Assembly: GCF_003703975.1 (NCBI RefSeq)
Contig: NZ_QTJY01000012.1
Coordinates: 186,001 to 250,000 of the forward strand
Direction of reading: 5' to 3'
DNA: 64,000 nt
DNA from: Larkinella soli
GTDB lineage: Bacteria; Bacteroidota; Bacteroidia; Cytophagales; Spirosomataceae
The first letter of the stretch is position 1; every line of letters begins with the position of its first letter. A program made the position numbers and the translations under genes. Below the pieces are notes generated by a model. The model was not told the DNA's origin. It searched no databases and saw nothing but the letters and a program-made list of their open reading frames with translations. Positions 1-9,467 of this stretch are shown in pieces.

Positions 1-1299
1 ATCCCCCTGACTGCCGACCCACAGATTGCCGTCGCGGTCTTCGAGCAGGGCGTTGACATAGACGGGGCGGTCCCGGGAGCGACCGTCCTCGAACCGGTAG
101 TTCGTAAACCGGCCCGTTTGCGGGTCCAGGCGGTCCAGCCCGGCGCCGGTCGCCAGCCAGACCGTGCCCGAGCGGTCTTCCAGAATGGCATCGACGTATT
201 TATTGCTCAGGGCCGAAGCGGTTCCGGGCAGCGGGCGGTAATGCCGGAACGGCTGCTGCCCGGGATTGGCTTTGGCGACTCCTTCGCCCCAGACCCCCGC
301 CCATAACAGCCCTGACCGGTCCACCAGGGTGGTCCGAACCAGGTTTGCCCTCAGACTCTGCGGATGCCCCGGGTCATGCCCGACCGCTTCGAACCGGGTT
401 CGGTCGCGATCGAGCCGGACCAGGCCGTGGGTGTTGGTGCCCATCCAGAGGTTCCCCAGGTGATCTTCGGACAGGTGCCGTAAGTTGCGGTTGATGAGCG
501 CATTCACGGCCGGCGACGGATCGAGCCGGTACGGGAGCGGGGTCAGCCGACCGCTTTTCCGGTCGAACCGGCCGAGGCCCCGGCCGGTAATCACCCACAG
601 CACACCGGCATGATCTTCAAAAATCTCCCACACGGGGCCGAAGGGCCAGGTCGTGAACCGGATGCCGGGTGGTTGGCCCGCTCCGTCCGGGTGCATCCGG
701 TGCAGCCCGCGGGTGCTGCCTGCCCAGATCGTACCGGACCGGTCGCGGTAGACGTCGTGGAGGTGGGGCCGGCGGCCCGGCCGGTCGGTGAGCAGGTCGG
801 CATAATTGAAGCGGGAGTAGGCGCCGGTGCGGGGGTCGAACCGGCGGAGTTCCGGATTGCCGTTCACCACCCAGACCTGCCCTTCCGCATCCTCCACCAG
901 CGACTGGATGGAGCCCTGGCTGAGGGTGTGGGGGGTCGGGCCGTAGCTCGTGAACCGTTCGGTGCGCCGGTCGAACTTACAGAGGCCCTGCCCGAGCATC
1001 CCCAGCCACAGATTCCCCTGCCGGTCTTCCATCAGCCGGATCACGGCATTGCCGGAGAGAGAGGTCGTATCGCCGGGAATTTTGCGGTAGTTGGTAAAGG
1101 TGTAACCGTCGTATTTGCTGAGGCCGTTGTCGGTACCGAACCAAAGGAATCCCTGGCGGTCCTGAAGAATGGCATACACCACGTTATGGGCGAGACCATC
1201 CCGGGCGGTCAGGTGTTCGAAGCGGAGCGGGGCCGGCGTCTGCCCCCGGGCGATTACCGGAAAAAGAAAAAGCAGAGTGATAAACCACGGCCGGTTCAT
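1..1299 (-). CDS. Two-component-propeller sensor protein, N-terminal part (3' end outside window)
   Basis: The reading frame is open from an ATG at 1299 to the window edge, giving 433 codons without a stop. It begins with a hydrophobic signal peptide (residues 1 to about 20, ending ARGQ). Repeated blades of the two-component regulator propeller type follow, with recurring motifs such as ILQDRQGFLWFGTDNGLSKY, LMEDRQGNLWLGMLGQGL and LLEDRDGNLWVGS. In Bacteroidota this periplasmic propeller, usually about 14 blades, precedes a Y_Y_Y domain, one membrane helix and either a histidine kinase (often hybrid with AraC) or a LuxR-type output. The output domain lies beyond position 1 and cannot be named. 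Such sensors often respond to carbohydrates, but no ligand is evident here. Confidence 0.9.
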   Translation of the reverse strand, partial: MNRPWFITLLFLFPVIARGQTPAPLRFEHLTARDGLAHNVVYAILQDRQGFLWFGTDNGLSKYDGYTFTNYRKIPGDTTSLSGNAVIRLMEDRQGNLWLGMLGQGLCKFDRRTERFTSYGPTPHTLSQGSIQSLVEDAEGQVWVVNGNPELRRFDPRTGAYSRFNYADLLTDRPGRRPHLHDVYRDRSGTIWAGSTRGLHRMHPDGAGQPPGIRFTTWPFGPVWEIFEDHAGVLWVITGRGLGRFDRKSGRLTPLPYRLDPSPAVNALINRNLRHLSEDHLGNLWMGTNTHGLVRLDRDRTRFEAVGHDPGHPQSLRANLVRTTLVDRSGLLWAGVWGEGVAKANPGQQPFRHYRPLPGTASALSNKYVDAILEDRSGTVWLATGAGLDRLDPQTGRFTNYRFEDGRSRDRPVYVNALLEDRDGNLWVGSQGD

Positions 1300-1833
1300 G
1301 GCGAAGTTCTTTGGGTGGAAAAGACAGAGGGTTGAACAGACACGCGGCCGGCAGTCGGTCAGTTCTCGAAAAATACCATAAAAACCGGAATGTCACTCCC
1401 CGGAAATGGTTAAAAAATTGCTGCTCATCCCCCATTTTCCCCCAACCCTCTCAGAGGTACTGGGTGGAAGCGTTTTTGTCCTCCCGACGCAGGAGGGATC
1501 CCGGGCGTAGGACTCGGTCAGATGGGGTATTCGGCCACAAGGTCCCTCGTTCCTCGGGATGACAAAACGAGAGAGTTGACAAAAATGTGGAACCACCCCC
1601 TCCTTAGCAAGGAGGGGGCCGGGGGTGGTCCGGCCGGGGTGACAAAAACGCTTCCACAAACCACCTCTAAAAGGGCTTCGCTCCGCTGGTTTGGCCTGGC
1701 AGCGCAAAGCCCCTTGCAGGGGGTTGGGGTAGGTTGAAGAAATCGGGACGGTTTTTCCTGTTTTTTCGGATATTCGTCGGAAGGGAGGGCAGTTCTCCCT
1801 TTCCGTCTTCGACTCATCTTTTCCGGCCCTGTC
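1300..1833. repeat. Gene-free stretch with GC-rich palindromic repeat elements
   Basis: No credible gene lies here. The stretch holds several short inverted repeats. A perfect palindrome at 1596-1618 has arms CCCCCTCCTT and AAGGAGGGGG around AGC, inside a longer CCACCCCC...GGGGGTGG context. A 17-bp inverted pair, GTGGAAGCGTTTTTGTC at 1464-1480 and its reverse complement at 1641-1657, surrounds it. A CCCCTTGCAGGGGGTTGGGG motif sits near 1710-1729. The same palindrome and a related CCCCTGAAGGGGGTTGGGG motif recur at 32.0-32.2 kb. This looks like a composite of a dispersed REP- or MITE-like family. The rest of the region shows no promoter I can support. Confidence 0.75.
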
Positions 1834-3264
1834 ATGAAATTTCTATTCTGCCTGCTGCTCCTGTCGGTTTCCTTTCAGCCATCGGCTCAGATACCGGCTC
1901 GTCCGTCGGACGGGCCACCGTCGAAACTCCGGGTGCTGGTGCTGACCGACATCGAGAACGAACCCGACGATGCCCAGTCGATGGTCCGGTTCCTGACCTA
2001 TTCGAACCAGTGGGACGTCGAAGGGCTGGTGGCGACTACCTCGGTTCACCAGAAAAACCGCGTCGCACCGGAAAAAATCCGGGAGATCGTGACGGCCTAC
2101 GGCAAGGTGCGGGCCAATCTGCTCCTGCACGAACCCGGGTACCCCGAAACCGATCGTCTGCTGGGCCTCATCCGGGAAGGGCTGCCCCAGTACGGGATGC
2201 AGGGCGTCGGGCCGGGCAAGGACTCGCCGGGTTCCGACTGGATCATTCAAACGGTCGATCAGGCCGATCCGCGCCCGGTCTGGGTGCTGGCCTGGGGCGG
2301 TACCAACTGTCTGGCGCAGGCCCTCTGGAAAGTGCAGATGACCCGCCCGCCGGAGGAACTCGACCGGTTTGTCGCCAAAATCAGGGTGTATACCATTTCG
2401 GATCAGGACGACGCGGGTCCCTGGCTGCGGAAGACCTTTCCCGGCCTGTTCTATGTGGCCAGCCCCGGGGTCCACAGCCGGGGGGCCTATCATTACTCGA
2501 CCTGGAGCGGCATCAGTGGCGACCGGTTCCACGGCCGCTTCGTGGGGGCCGACTTCACCATCGTGGATAATCCCTGGCTGGACGAACACGTTCGCCGGAA
2601 CCACGGCCCGCTGGGGGCGGTGTATCCCGTCACGAAGTTTCTCATGGAAGGCGACACGCCGTCCTTTCTGTTTCTGATCGACAACGGGCTGAGCGACCCC
2701 GAACATCCGAACCATGGCAGTTGGGGCGGCCGGTATGAGCTGTATATCCCCCCGACCCGCAGGTGGTTTTCGGAGCCGGAAACCCGGCCCCTGTGGACAG
2801 ATGCCATGGATGAGGTGCTGGGGGTTGACGGGGCGTATCATACCGGCAACCAGGCAACGATCTGGCGCTGGCGGAGGGCCTATCAGCATGACTTTGCGGC
2901 CCGTATGGACTGGTGCGTCAAACCGTTCAAGGAGGCCAACCACCCGCCTGTGGCTGCGCTGGGCCATCCGCACCGGCTTCAGGTCCGGAGCGGAGAAACC
3001 ATCACCCTCAGCGGGCAGGGCTCCCGCGACCCCGACGGTCAGGCACTGACCTACGAGTGGATCTATTACCGGGAAGCGGGCAGTTTCGAGAGCAGCCGGC
3101 CGCCGGAGATTCAGAAGGCCGGGGAGATCACGGCCCGGGTCGTGGCGCCGGAGGTGGCCAAACCCGAAACGATGCATTTCATCCTGGCCGTCAGCGACAC
3201 CGGAATGCCGGCCCTCACCCGGTATCGGCGCGTCATCGTGACGGTGCTGCCCAAAAACCCGTAA
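1834..3264 (+). CDS. DUF1593 (Sde182-type, nucleoside-hydrolase-like) secreted protein
   Basis: The 476-residue protein has a signal peptide (residues 1-19, ending PSAQ). The N-terminal domain begins [20 protein letters not shown], an acidic cluster like the metal site of nucleoside hydrolases and characteristic of DUF1593. The C-terminal part (about 365-476) is an Ig/PKD-like sandwich with [16 protein letters not shown], matching the Sde182 C-terminal domain. Family members sit in polysaccharide-degradation settings and some were called cellulose-binding; the reaction is not established to my knowledge. Length is normal for the family. It converges on the molybdopterin gene with 23 bp between the stops. 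Confidence 0.88.
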   Translation: MKFLFCLLLLSVSFQPSAQIPARPSDGPPSKLRVLVLTDIENEPDDAQSMVRFLTYSNQWDVEGLVATTSVHQKNRVAPEKIREIVTAYGKVRANLLLHEPGYPETDRLLGLIREGLPQYGMQGVGPGKDSPGSDWIIQTVDQADPRPVWVLAWGGTNCLAQALWKVQMTRPPEELDRFVAKIRVYTISDQDDAGPWLRKTFPGLFYVASPGVHSRGAYHYSTWSGISGDRFHGRFVGADFTIVDNPWLDEHVRRNHGPLGAVYPVTKFLMEGDTPSFLFLIDNGLSDPEHPNHGSWGGRYELYIPPTRRWFSEPETRPLWTDAMDEVLGVDGAYHTGNQATIWRWRRAYQHDFAARMDWCVKPFKEANHPPVAALGHPHRLQVRSGETITLSGQGSRDPDGQALTYEWIYYREAGSFESSRPPEIQKAGEITARVVAPEVAKPETMHFILAVSDTGMPALTRYRRVIVTVLPKNP

Positions 3265-3287
3265 ACGGGTTCCGCAGCCCGATCGGC

Positions 3288-4034
3288 TCAGATGCCCACA
3301 TACCAGGCCCAGCCGGTGTCGCCCGGATCGACGAACTCGTCGGTAACCACGATGCGCTGCAGGTATTTCAGGCTCTTGTACCCGATCTGAGTCTCGACCC
3401 GCAGCCGGACCGGGGCGCCGTGCGGCACCGGCAGGCTGCGGCCGTTCATCCCGTAAGCCAGAATCGTCTGGGGGTGAAAGGCATCGTAGAGGTCGATGCT
3501 GTCGGAAAAGCCGTCGTAGGCGTAGAAATTCACGAAACGGGCGCTGGGAAGGATGCCGGCCTTCTGAAGCACCACGCTCAGGGGCACCCCCGTCCATTCG
3601 GCAATGGCCGTCCATCCCTCCTCGCAGGTGTGCCGCGTGATCTGCTTCCGGGCGGGCAGGCGCTGGAGGTCCGCCAGGGCAAACCGGCCCGGCCGCGCCA
3701 CCCGGCCCTCCACCGACAGCCGCCAGTCCTGAAAGGCGTCTTTCTGCAGGCGTCCGTAGACCTCTCTCAGCTCCGGGACGAAGCCCCGGTCGGCCGGGTT
3801 GGTGGTTCCCGTGGCGGGAAACGAGGAGATGTCCCGGGAGTCGTACTCCTTCGCCAGCGACTGACCGGGCAGGAGCGTCCGGTGGGACAGGTAGGTGAGC
3901 GCGTCGCCCATCCGCAGGAGGTTGCCGTAGGTGGGCGGCAGCGGCTGCGAACAGCCGGGAAGCATCAGCCCGCTCAGGGAAGCCAGCCCGGTGATCAGCG
4001 CCCGGCGCCGGGTGATGAGTTGCGGTTTTTCCAT
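3288..4034 (-). CDS. Molybdopterin-dependent oxidoreductase, sulfite-oxidase/MsrP-like
   Basis: This 248-residue protein carries the oxidoreductase molybdopterin-binding fold of the sulfite oxidase and MsrP family. RHTCEEGW places the likely Mo-coordinating cysteine at C137, and the later AYGMNG and PHGAPVRL segments are typical cofactor-pocket stretches. The N-terminus combines a twin-arginine-like RRRALITG with a lipobox-like LPGC (C28), so export as a folded, possibly lipid-anchored protein is likely. The partner cytochrome b gene begins 1 nt after this stop-to-start junction on the same strand, so the two form an operon. Substrate is unknown; methionine sulfoxide or another S/N-oxide is only a guess. 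It has no dimerisation domain, consistent with the short MsrP type. Confidence 0.85.
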   Translation of the reverse strand: MEKPQLITRRRALITGLASLSGLMLPGCSQPLPPTYGNLLRMGDALTYLSHRTLLPGQSLAKEYDSRDISSFPATGTTNPADRGFVPELREVYGRLQKDAFQDWRLSVEGRVARPGRFALADLQRLPARKQITRHTCEEGWTAIAEWTGVPLSVVLQKAGILPSARFVNFYAYDGFSDSIDLYDAFHPQTILAYGMNGRSLPVPHGAPVRLRVETQIGYKSLKYLQRIVVTDEFVDPGDTGWAWYVGI

Positions 4035-4035
4035 G

Positions 4036-4800
4036 TTATTTTCCCAGCGTCATGGCCCGAATCTGCCGCCGGAATCCCGACAGTACGACCATCAGGACGT
4101 GAACCAGCAGAAACAGGACGAGCAGAACGGAAGCAAAAAAATGAATCGTGCGGGCCGACTGCGCCCCGAAAAAGAGCTTCAGCAGGAACGGAAATACGGC
4201 CGTGATCGCCGGCGACATCGTCAGCCCCGTCAGGACGATCAGCGGCAGCAGCCCGAAAACGACCGTCAGATAGGCGCCTTTCTGCAACAGCCCGTACGGG
4301 TTTTCGGCGGTCTGGAACGGAATCCGCAGTTGCAGATGCTCCCGCACATCCTGACGCAGCGCCCGGAAGGAGAATTCGCCCGCCCCCGGCCAGAACTTCC
4401 GGCGGAAATGACCGCTGAAGAAGCCGGCCGGCACGTAGAGCAGCCCCGTCAGCACCAGAAACCAGGCGGAAAGAAAATGCAGACTGCGCCCCCAGCCGTT
4501 CTGGTTGAAGATGTCGTAGGTCCGGCTTGCACTGACGGGCGATCCCGCATACCCGAAAAAGGCTCCGTTCTGTTCCCAGCCGCCGTGGCGGTAGTTGCGG
4601 CTGATGGGCAGCTCGAACAGGGCGGGCGTCAGATCGTTCCCGACCTCGCCCCAGTAGAGCCGCGGGTGGCACATCAGAATCACCACCCCGCTGAACACCA
4701 GTACCAGGAAACTCATCGCTACAATCCAGTGTGAGAGCCGGACCCAGGCCGGATGACGCACCAGAACCGGATGCAGCGTGGGAGCAGGCATCGTTTCCAT
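4036..4800 (-). CDS. Membrane cytochrome b (b561/thiosulfate-reductase type)
   Basis: I place the start at the ATG at 4800 (254 residues, METMPAP...), because an upstream in-frame ATG at 4917 adds 39 residues with no membrane or conserved character. The protein has about four to five hydrophobic helices with histidines suited to haem ligation, for example RLSHWIVAMSFLVL, LHFLSAWFLVLTGLL and IHFFASVLLVLFLLVHVLM. These fit the prokaryotic cytochrome b561 family. It would pass quinol electrons to the periplasmic molybdenum protein encoded immediately downstream. Although transcribed first, it is separated from that gene by one base only, so translation is probably coupled. Confidence 0.82.
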   Translation of the reverse strand: METMPAPTLHPVLVRHPAWVRLSHWIVAMSFLVLVFSGVVILMCHPRLYWGEVGNDLTPALFELPISRNYRHGGWEQNGAFFGYAGSPVSASRTYDIFNQNGWGRSLHFLSAWFLVLTGLLYVPAGFFSGHFRRKFWPGAGEFSFRALRQDVREHLQLRIPFQTAENPYGLLQKGAYLTVVFGLLPLIVLTGLTMSPAITAVFPFLLKLFFGAQSARTIHFFASVLLVLFLLVHVLMVVLSGFRRQIRAMTLGK

Positions 4801-5064
4801 TGTAAGAGGAAGGTAAGAGATTGATTTCAAAAAGATTATCTGCTCAATATACCTTTTTATCCGGCAATCGGAAAACCACCTGAAAATGTTTTCCCCAACG
4901 GCCGGTTTCCGCGTCACGCTCGGTTTTCTGAAAAAATGACTAAGTTTTCAGTTTTCCCGAAACCCTCTTTTTTCCATAGAGTTAACCTGATGACCCTCCG
5001 GCTTAATTTAGCTATAACCGGGGACGGGTCGTTCACGCAAACATCTATACTTCTAAATCAACGT

Positions 5065-6294
5065 ATGAAAAATGTATCCGTTCTGGGGCTGGGCATCGCC
5101 CTGGCCTCCCTGGCCGTGATGAGTTCGTGCTCAAAGGATCACCTCATTGACGCTAAAATCCCCGAAACCAACCGCGAACCGACCTCGGCCAGCATCCAGG
5201 GCAACGTGTTCGAGCCGGCCCTGGTAGACGCCACCGACGAGCGCATCGCCCAGCTGAAGGTGCCGGCCGGTTTCAAAATCGCCAAATTTGCCGACCAGCT
5301 CAACAAACCGCGCATCCTGGCCGTCAGCCCGGAAGGCCGCGTCTACGTCAGCAGCCGGGCCGCCGGCACCGTCACCCTGCTGAAGGACACCAACAACGAC
5401 GGCGTGGCCGACTCGAAGGAGACCGTGGCGACCATCAAAAACGTCCATGGCCTGGCCATTCATGACGGCAAGCTCTACATGGTGGCGATCAAGGAGCTGT
5501 ATGCCGCCCCCATCAACGGAGACGGTACCCTGGGCACTGCTCAGATGCTCATCAACAACCTGCCCGACGCCGGTCAGCACCCCAACCGGACCATCGACTT
5601 CGGCCCCGACAACATGCTGTATATCACCGTCGGCAGCACCTGCAACGCCTGCGCGGAACCCAACGCCGAACACGCAACGATCCTGAAGGCCAACCCGGAC
5701 GGTTCGGGCCGGATGATCTACGCCAGCGGCCTGCGCAACACCATCGGTTTCGACTGGCATCCGCAAACCGGCGAGCTGTTCGGTCTGGACCACGGCATCG
5801 ACTGGCTGGGCGACGAGCAGCAGAAAGAGGAGGTGAATCAGATCAAACAGAGTGCATTCTACGGCTGGCCCTACATCTACGGCGACGGCAACTACAACCC
5901 GCATCCCCGGCCGATGGGCGACACCACCTACGCGCAGATTCTGGCGAAAACCACGCTGCCCTCCTACTCCTATGAGGCCCATGCCGCCCCGATGCAGATG
6001 TTCTTCTATACCTCGTCCGGGGCGCCGGGCAGCTTCCCGGCCGACTACGTGAACGACGCCTTCGCCACGATGCGCGGGTCCTGGAACCGCACCAAACCGT
6101 CGGGCTACAAGGTAGTTCGGATTCACTTCGAGAACGGCAAGCCCACGGCCATCGATGATTTTGTGACCGGCTTCCTGGTCAACAACAACCAGGCGCAGTT
6201 CGGCCGGCCGGTCGGGCTGGCTTTCCTGCCCGACGGCTCGCTGCTGTTCTCCGAAGACAACAACGGCGTCATCTACCGCGTCAGCAAACAGTAA
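5065..6294 (+). CDS. Sorbosone-dehydrogenase-like (PQQ glucose/sorbosone fold) lipoprotein
   Basis: From the ATG at 5065 the protein has 409 residues. That start gives a lipoprotein signal ending SLAVMSSC, whereas the longer frame from 4936 adds a non-signal leader, so I prefer 5065. The body is a six-bladed propeller of the glucose/sorbosone dehydrogenase fold: VPAGFKIAKFADQLNKPR, GLAIHDGKLYMV, FGPDNMLYITVGSTCNAC, GLRNTIGFDWHPQTGELF and RPVGLAFLPDGSLLFSEDNN are standard stretches. Family members oxidise aldoses with PQQ, or bind sugars without known turnover. The CNAC pair (about residues 193-196) is characteristic of the sorbosone subgroup. A strong terminator follows the stop. Confidence 0.87.
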   Translation: MKNVSVLGLGIALASLAVMSSCSKDHLIDAKIPETNREPTSASIQGNVFEPALVDATDERIAQLKVPAGFKIAKFADQLNKPRILAVSPEGRVYVSSRAAGTVTLLKDTNNDGVADSKETVATIKNVHGLAIHDGKLYMVAIKELYAAPINGDGTLGTAQMLINNLPDAGQHPNRTIDFGPDNMLYITVGSTCNACAEPNAEHATILKANPDGSGRMIYASGLRNTIGFDWHPQTGELFGLDHGIDWLGDEQQKEEVNQIKQSAFYGWPYIYGDGNYNPHPRPMGDTTYAQILAKTTLPSYSYEAHAAPMQMFFYTSSGAPGSFPADYVNDAFATMRGSWNRTKPSGYKVVRIHFENGKPTAIDDFVTGFLVNNNQAQFGRPVGLAFLPDGSLLFSEDNNGVIYRVSKQ

Positions 6295-6310
6295 GAAAGG
6301 CACACAAAAA

Positions 6311-6350
6311 CCGGGTGTCCCGCGGAATTCCGCGGGGCACCCGGTTTTTT
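6311..6350 (+). terminator. Rho-independent terminator after the sorbosone-dehydrogenase-like gene
   Basis: A 15-bp stem (6311-6325 with 6330-6344, one G-T pair) closes an AATT loop and is followed by six T residues. It begins 16 bases after the upstream stop and stands between convergent genes. The A run before the stem may let it work weakly in the other direction. Confidence 0.9.
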
Positions 6351-6364
6351 ATTTCCGCCCGGGC

Positions 6365-6748
6365 CTATTTTTCTCTGGTGCCCTCCAGATTGTACTCCAT
6401 GATTTTCATGCGGAAGCCCGTCACGGCCTTGGTGTTCGGATCGCGGGTGAAGGTGAAGACGGAGCCGTAGGAACTGGTGGATTTGAAGGTATCCGGTTCC
6501 GTCTGTTTGACGAGTTTGTACCGGTCGTTGGCGTCCACCTGGCCGTACAGGTCGCCGTTTTCGACGGTGACGGTCAGTTTCTGGAAGTTATCGTTTGCGG
6601 TGAACTTGTAGGAACCGGTATATTGCTGAAGCTCTTTTTCGTCGAGCAGGGCATTGATGGTGACGCCGACGGCCGTCTGGTGGGCGGTTTCAAAGGAGAC
6701 GTGGGCGGCCATCCCCAGAATGATGGCGGGCAGAAGCAGGCTTTTCAT
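6365..6748 (-). CDS. Small secreted protein, DUF3471-like
   Basis: The 127-residue product starts with a hydrophobic signal-like segment (MKSLLLPAIILGMAAHVS). The rest, LDEKELQQYTGSYKF, KLTVTVENGDLYGQVD and SVFTFTRDPNTKAVTGFRMK, looks like the small beta-rich module (DUF3471) often attached to the C-terminus of serine hydrolases. Here it stands alone, so it could be a detached module or a free periplasmic protein. It is convergent with the upstream gene. No function is assigned. Confidence 0.65.
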   Translation of the reverse strand: MKSLLLPAIILGMAAHVSFETAHQTAVGVTINALLDEKELQQYTGSYKFTANDNFQKLTVTVENGDLYGQVDANDRYKLVKQTEPDTFKSTSSYGSVFTFTRDPNTKAVTGFRMKIMEYNLEGTREK

Positions 6749-6885
6749 AGCGGGTCGAAATTTCCCTAAACTTACAAAATCGGTTTTATATTCGGATGGT
6801 TTGATCGTTCAAACGGCGGTGTTGAGTAAAAGGATCTGAGTAATCACCTTTCTCTCCCGGAAGCCAAACTCAAGCCTGCATACCG

Positions 6886-8919
6886 ATGAAAAAACCGGAA
6901 GCCCTGCGAATACCGGCCGTAGCCGCCCTCCTGGGATGGCTGGTCGTGGCCCCTGTCCTGGCCCAGAACCCCGCCCAGCCGGAGCTGGGTTACCGGTCCG
7001 TGAAGACGCTGACCCAGAACGGGCGCACGTTCAAGGATCTGAACAAAAACGGGAAGCTGGACCCCTACGAAGACTGGCGGCTGCCGGTGGAAAAACGTGT
7101 GCAGGACCTGGTGGGCCGGATGAGCCTGGAAGAGAAAGTGGGCTTCATGCTCATCAGCACCACCCGCATGGCCGGCGACAACGCCTTCCAGGCCAACGCC
7201 CCCCGGACCGAAATCACCAGCGGCTTCAACGAGGAGGACCTGGTGCAGGCCAACAACATTTTCACCCGCAAACCGCTCCCCGCGCCGATGATGTCGGCTG
7301 CCGGGACGACCAAAGGCGTGAAGCAGTTTCACCTCCGGCACTTTATCCTGCGGGCCAACCCGCCGGCCGGAACGCTGGCCGAGTGGGCCAATAACCTCCA
7401 GGCGCTTTGCGAATCGACTCCGCTGGGCATCCCGGCCATCGTAGCCTCCAACCCCCGCAACCACATCACCATCGATGCCGCCGTCGGGCTGAGCGTCGGC
7501 ACCACCGCCTTCTCGAAATGGCCGGGCGAGCTGGGCCTGTCGGCCATGCACGACCTGAAGCAGACCCGGGAGTTTGCCGACATCGCCCGGCAGGAATGGG
7601 CGGCCGCCGGCCTGCGCAAGGGCTATATGTATATGGCCGACCTGGCTACCGAACCCCGCTGGCAGCGCGTCGAAGGCACCTTCGGCGAGGATGCCGACTG
7701 GGCCGCGTCCATGATCCGGGAAGTCGTGCTGGGCTTTCAGGGAAGCAAGCTGGGAACGACCTCCGTTGCCCTGACCACCAAGCATTTCCCGGGCGGGGGG
7801 CCGCAGGAAAACGGACTGGACTCCCATTTCGATTATGGCAAATTCGCCCACTATCCGGGCGGCATGTTCGACTACCATCTCAAACCGTTCAAAGCGGCCG
7901 TCGAGGCCGGCACTTCCGCCATCATGCCCTATTACTCCAGCCCGAAAGGAAAGGAATTCGAGGAGGTGGGATTCTCTTACAACAGGGCCATGATTCAGGA
8001 CCTGCTGCGGAAAAAGCTGGGTTTTCAGGGAATCGTCAACTCCGATACGGGGCCGATCGAGATGATGCCCTGGGGGGTCGAGAGCCTGACGCTGCACCAG
8101 CGCTACCAGAAAGCGCTGAACGCCGGCGTCGACCTGTTTTCGGGAGCGGCCGACCCGACCCTCCTCCTGGAAACCGTCAGGCAGGGGCTGGTGACGGAAG
8201 CCCGGATCGACGAATCCGTCCGGCGGCTGCTGAAGGAGAAATTCGAGCTGGGGTTGTTTGAAAACCCGTATGTGGACGTGGAGAAGGCCCGCCAGATCAT
8301 CGGCAGCGCCGGGTTTCAGAAAAAAGCCGATCTGGCGCACCGCAAGTCGATCGTGCTGCTGCGGAACGACGCGGGCCTGCTTCCCCTGAAACAGAAAACG
8401 AAGGTGTATTTCGAAACCTATTACGACAACGGCCGCAACGGCAACCCGGTCACGGTATACAAACCTACGCGGACGTTCCCGCAGATCGAGTTCGTGGCCA
8501 CGAAGGACGAAGCCGATGTGGTGCTGCTGTGGCTGGTTCCCTCCGCGGGAAGCCTGTTCAGCTCCACCGCCAAGCCGATCGAACTAAGCGTATCGAAAAA
8601 CCGGATCGATGTGGGGCACGTCACCGGTCTTCTCCAGAGCAAACCGACCATCCTGGCCGTCAATTTCTCCAGCCCCTGGGTGCTCGCCGAAATCGACGGG
8701 GCTGCTACCAAAACCGTGCTGGCCACCTTCGGAACCACCCCCGACGCTCTGCTCGACATCGTCACCGGGGCCTACAACCCGACCGGAAAGCTGCCCTTTA
8801 CCATCCCGGCTTCGGAAAAAGCCGTGGCCGACAACCAGTCGGACGTGCCGGGCAGCCGGGAGCCGAAAGGCTACGCGCTATTCCCCTTCGGCCACGGCTT
8901 GGGCTACGGTCCGAACTGA
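6886..8919 (+). CDS. Glycoside hydrolase family 3 protein (beta-glucosidase-like)
   Basis: The 677-residue protein has a signal peptide (to about residue 26, VLAQ), then an EF-hand-like DLNKNGKLDPYEDWR and a GH3 N-terminal barrel starting RVQDLVGRMSLEEKVGFML. The lysine-histidine pair of the substrate pocket is in LTTKHFPGGG, and the likely nucleophile is D387 in GIVNSDTGPIEM. The C-terminal alpha/beta sandwich (about 480-675) includes SIVLLRNDAGLLPL and GAYNPTGKLPFTIP. This architecture fits a periplasmic exo-acting beta-glucosidase or related enzyme. The linkage specificity cannot be read from the sequence. The VOC gene follows 14 bases after the stop. Confidence 0.93.
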   Translation: MKKPEALRIPAVAALLGWLVVAPVLAQNPAQPELGYRSVKTLTQNGRTFKDLNKNGKLDPYEDWRLPVEKRVQDLVGRMSLEEKVGFMLISTTRMAGDNAFQANAPRTEITSGFNEEDLVQANNIFTRKPLPAPMMSAAGTTKGVKQFHLRHFILRANPPAGTLAEWANNLQALCESTPLGIPAIVASNPRNHITIDAAVGLSVGTTAFSKWPGELGLSAMHDLKQTREFADIARQEWAAAGLRKGYMYMADLATEPRWQRVEGTFGEDADWAASMIREVVLGFQGSKLGTTSVALTTKHFPGGGPQENGLDSHFDYGKFAHYPGGMFDYHLKPFKAAVEAGTSAIMPYYSSPKGKEFEEVGFSYNRAMIQDLLRKKLGFQGIVNSDTGPIEMMPWGVESLTLHQRYQKALNAGVDLFSGAADPTLLLETVRQGLVTEARIDESVRRLLKEKFELGLFENPYVDVEKARQIIGSAGFQKKADLAHRKSIVLLRNDAGLLPLKQKTKVYFETYYDNGRNGNPVTVYKPTRTFPQIEFVATKDEADVVLLWLVPSAGSLFSSTAKPIELSVSKNRIDVGHVTGLLQSKPTILAVNFSSPWVLAEIDGAATKTVLATFGTTPDALLDIVTGAYNPTGKLPFTIPASEKAVADNQSDVPGSREPKGYALFPFGHGLGYGPN

Positions 8920-8933
8920 CCACCGACGAAATT

Positions 8934-9299
8934 ATGGAACATAAGGCGAAGTCTATCCGGCCCTTCATCGGCGCCCGGAACTATGATCGGTCCCGGCGTT
9001 TTTACCGGGATCTGGGCTTTCAGGAAAGTGTGCTGTCGGCCCAAATGTCGTATTTCCACACCGATGGCCTTGGCTTTTATCTTCAGGATGCCCACGTTCC
9101 CGACTGGATCGACAACACGATGGTGTTTCTGGAAGTGGACGACGTCGGGCGGTACTGGAACGAACTGCTGGCCCTGGACCTGCCCGCCCGTTACGAGGGC
9201 GTCCGGCTCACGCCCATCCGGGAACACGACTGGGGCCGCGAATGCTTCCTGCACGACCCCTCCGGCATCCTCTGGCACTTCGGGGAGTTCTACCGGTAG
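8934..9299 (+). CDS. VOC superfamily (glyoxalase/bleomycin-resistance-like) protein
   Basis: Starting at the ATG at 8934 the protein has 121 residues. It shows the paired beta-alpha-beta-beta-beta repeats of vicinal-oxygen-chelate proteins: SIRPFIGARNYDRSRRFYRD opens the first module, MVFLEVDDVGRYWNELL starts the second, and ECFLHDPSGILWHFGEF closes it. Proteins this small act as dimers, either as metal-dependent enzymes or as drug-binding proteins. It lies 14 bases downstream of the GH3 gene, so it may be cotranscribed, but no shared pathway is apparent. Confidence 0.85.
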   Translation: MEHKAKSIRPFIGARNYDRSRRFYRDLGFQESVLSAQMSYFHTDGLGFYLQDAHVPDWIDNTMVFLEVDDVGRYWNELLALDLPARYEGVRLTPIREHDWGRECFLHDPSGILWHFGEFYR

Positions 9300-9467
9300 G
9301 ATTACCCGAAGCCTCTTGCCTAAGATTACGTCCCGTAGCCTCTGATTAATGATGGAACGGCTGGTCATTGGGTCATGAAACGTATATATTCACCGGGTTA
9401 AACCGATTTTAGCACTTGCTGGAGCCGCCCGGATGGAATGGAGCCGCACGAAATGCCCTGTTAGCGA

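Noticed and set aside
1464-1657. Insertion sequence or transposon with terminal inverted repeats
   Set aside because: Only 194 bp lie between the outer ends and there is no transposase frame, so only a repeat unit is supported.
1843-3615. 590-residue minus-strand frame across the DUF1593 and molybdopterin genes
   Set aside because: It runs through two well-supported genes on other frames and shows no domain.
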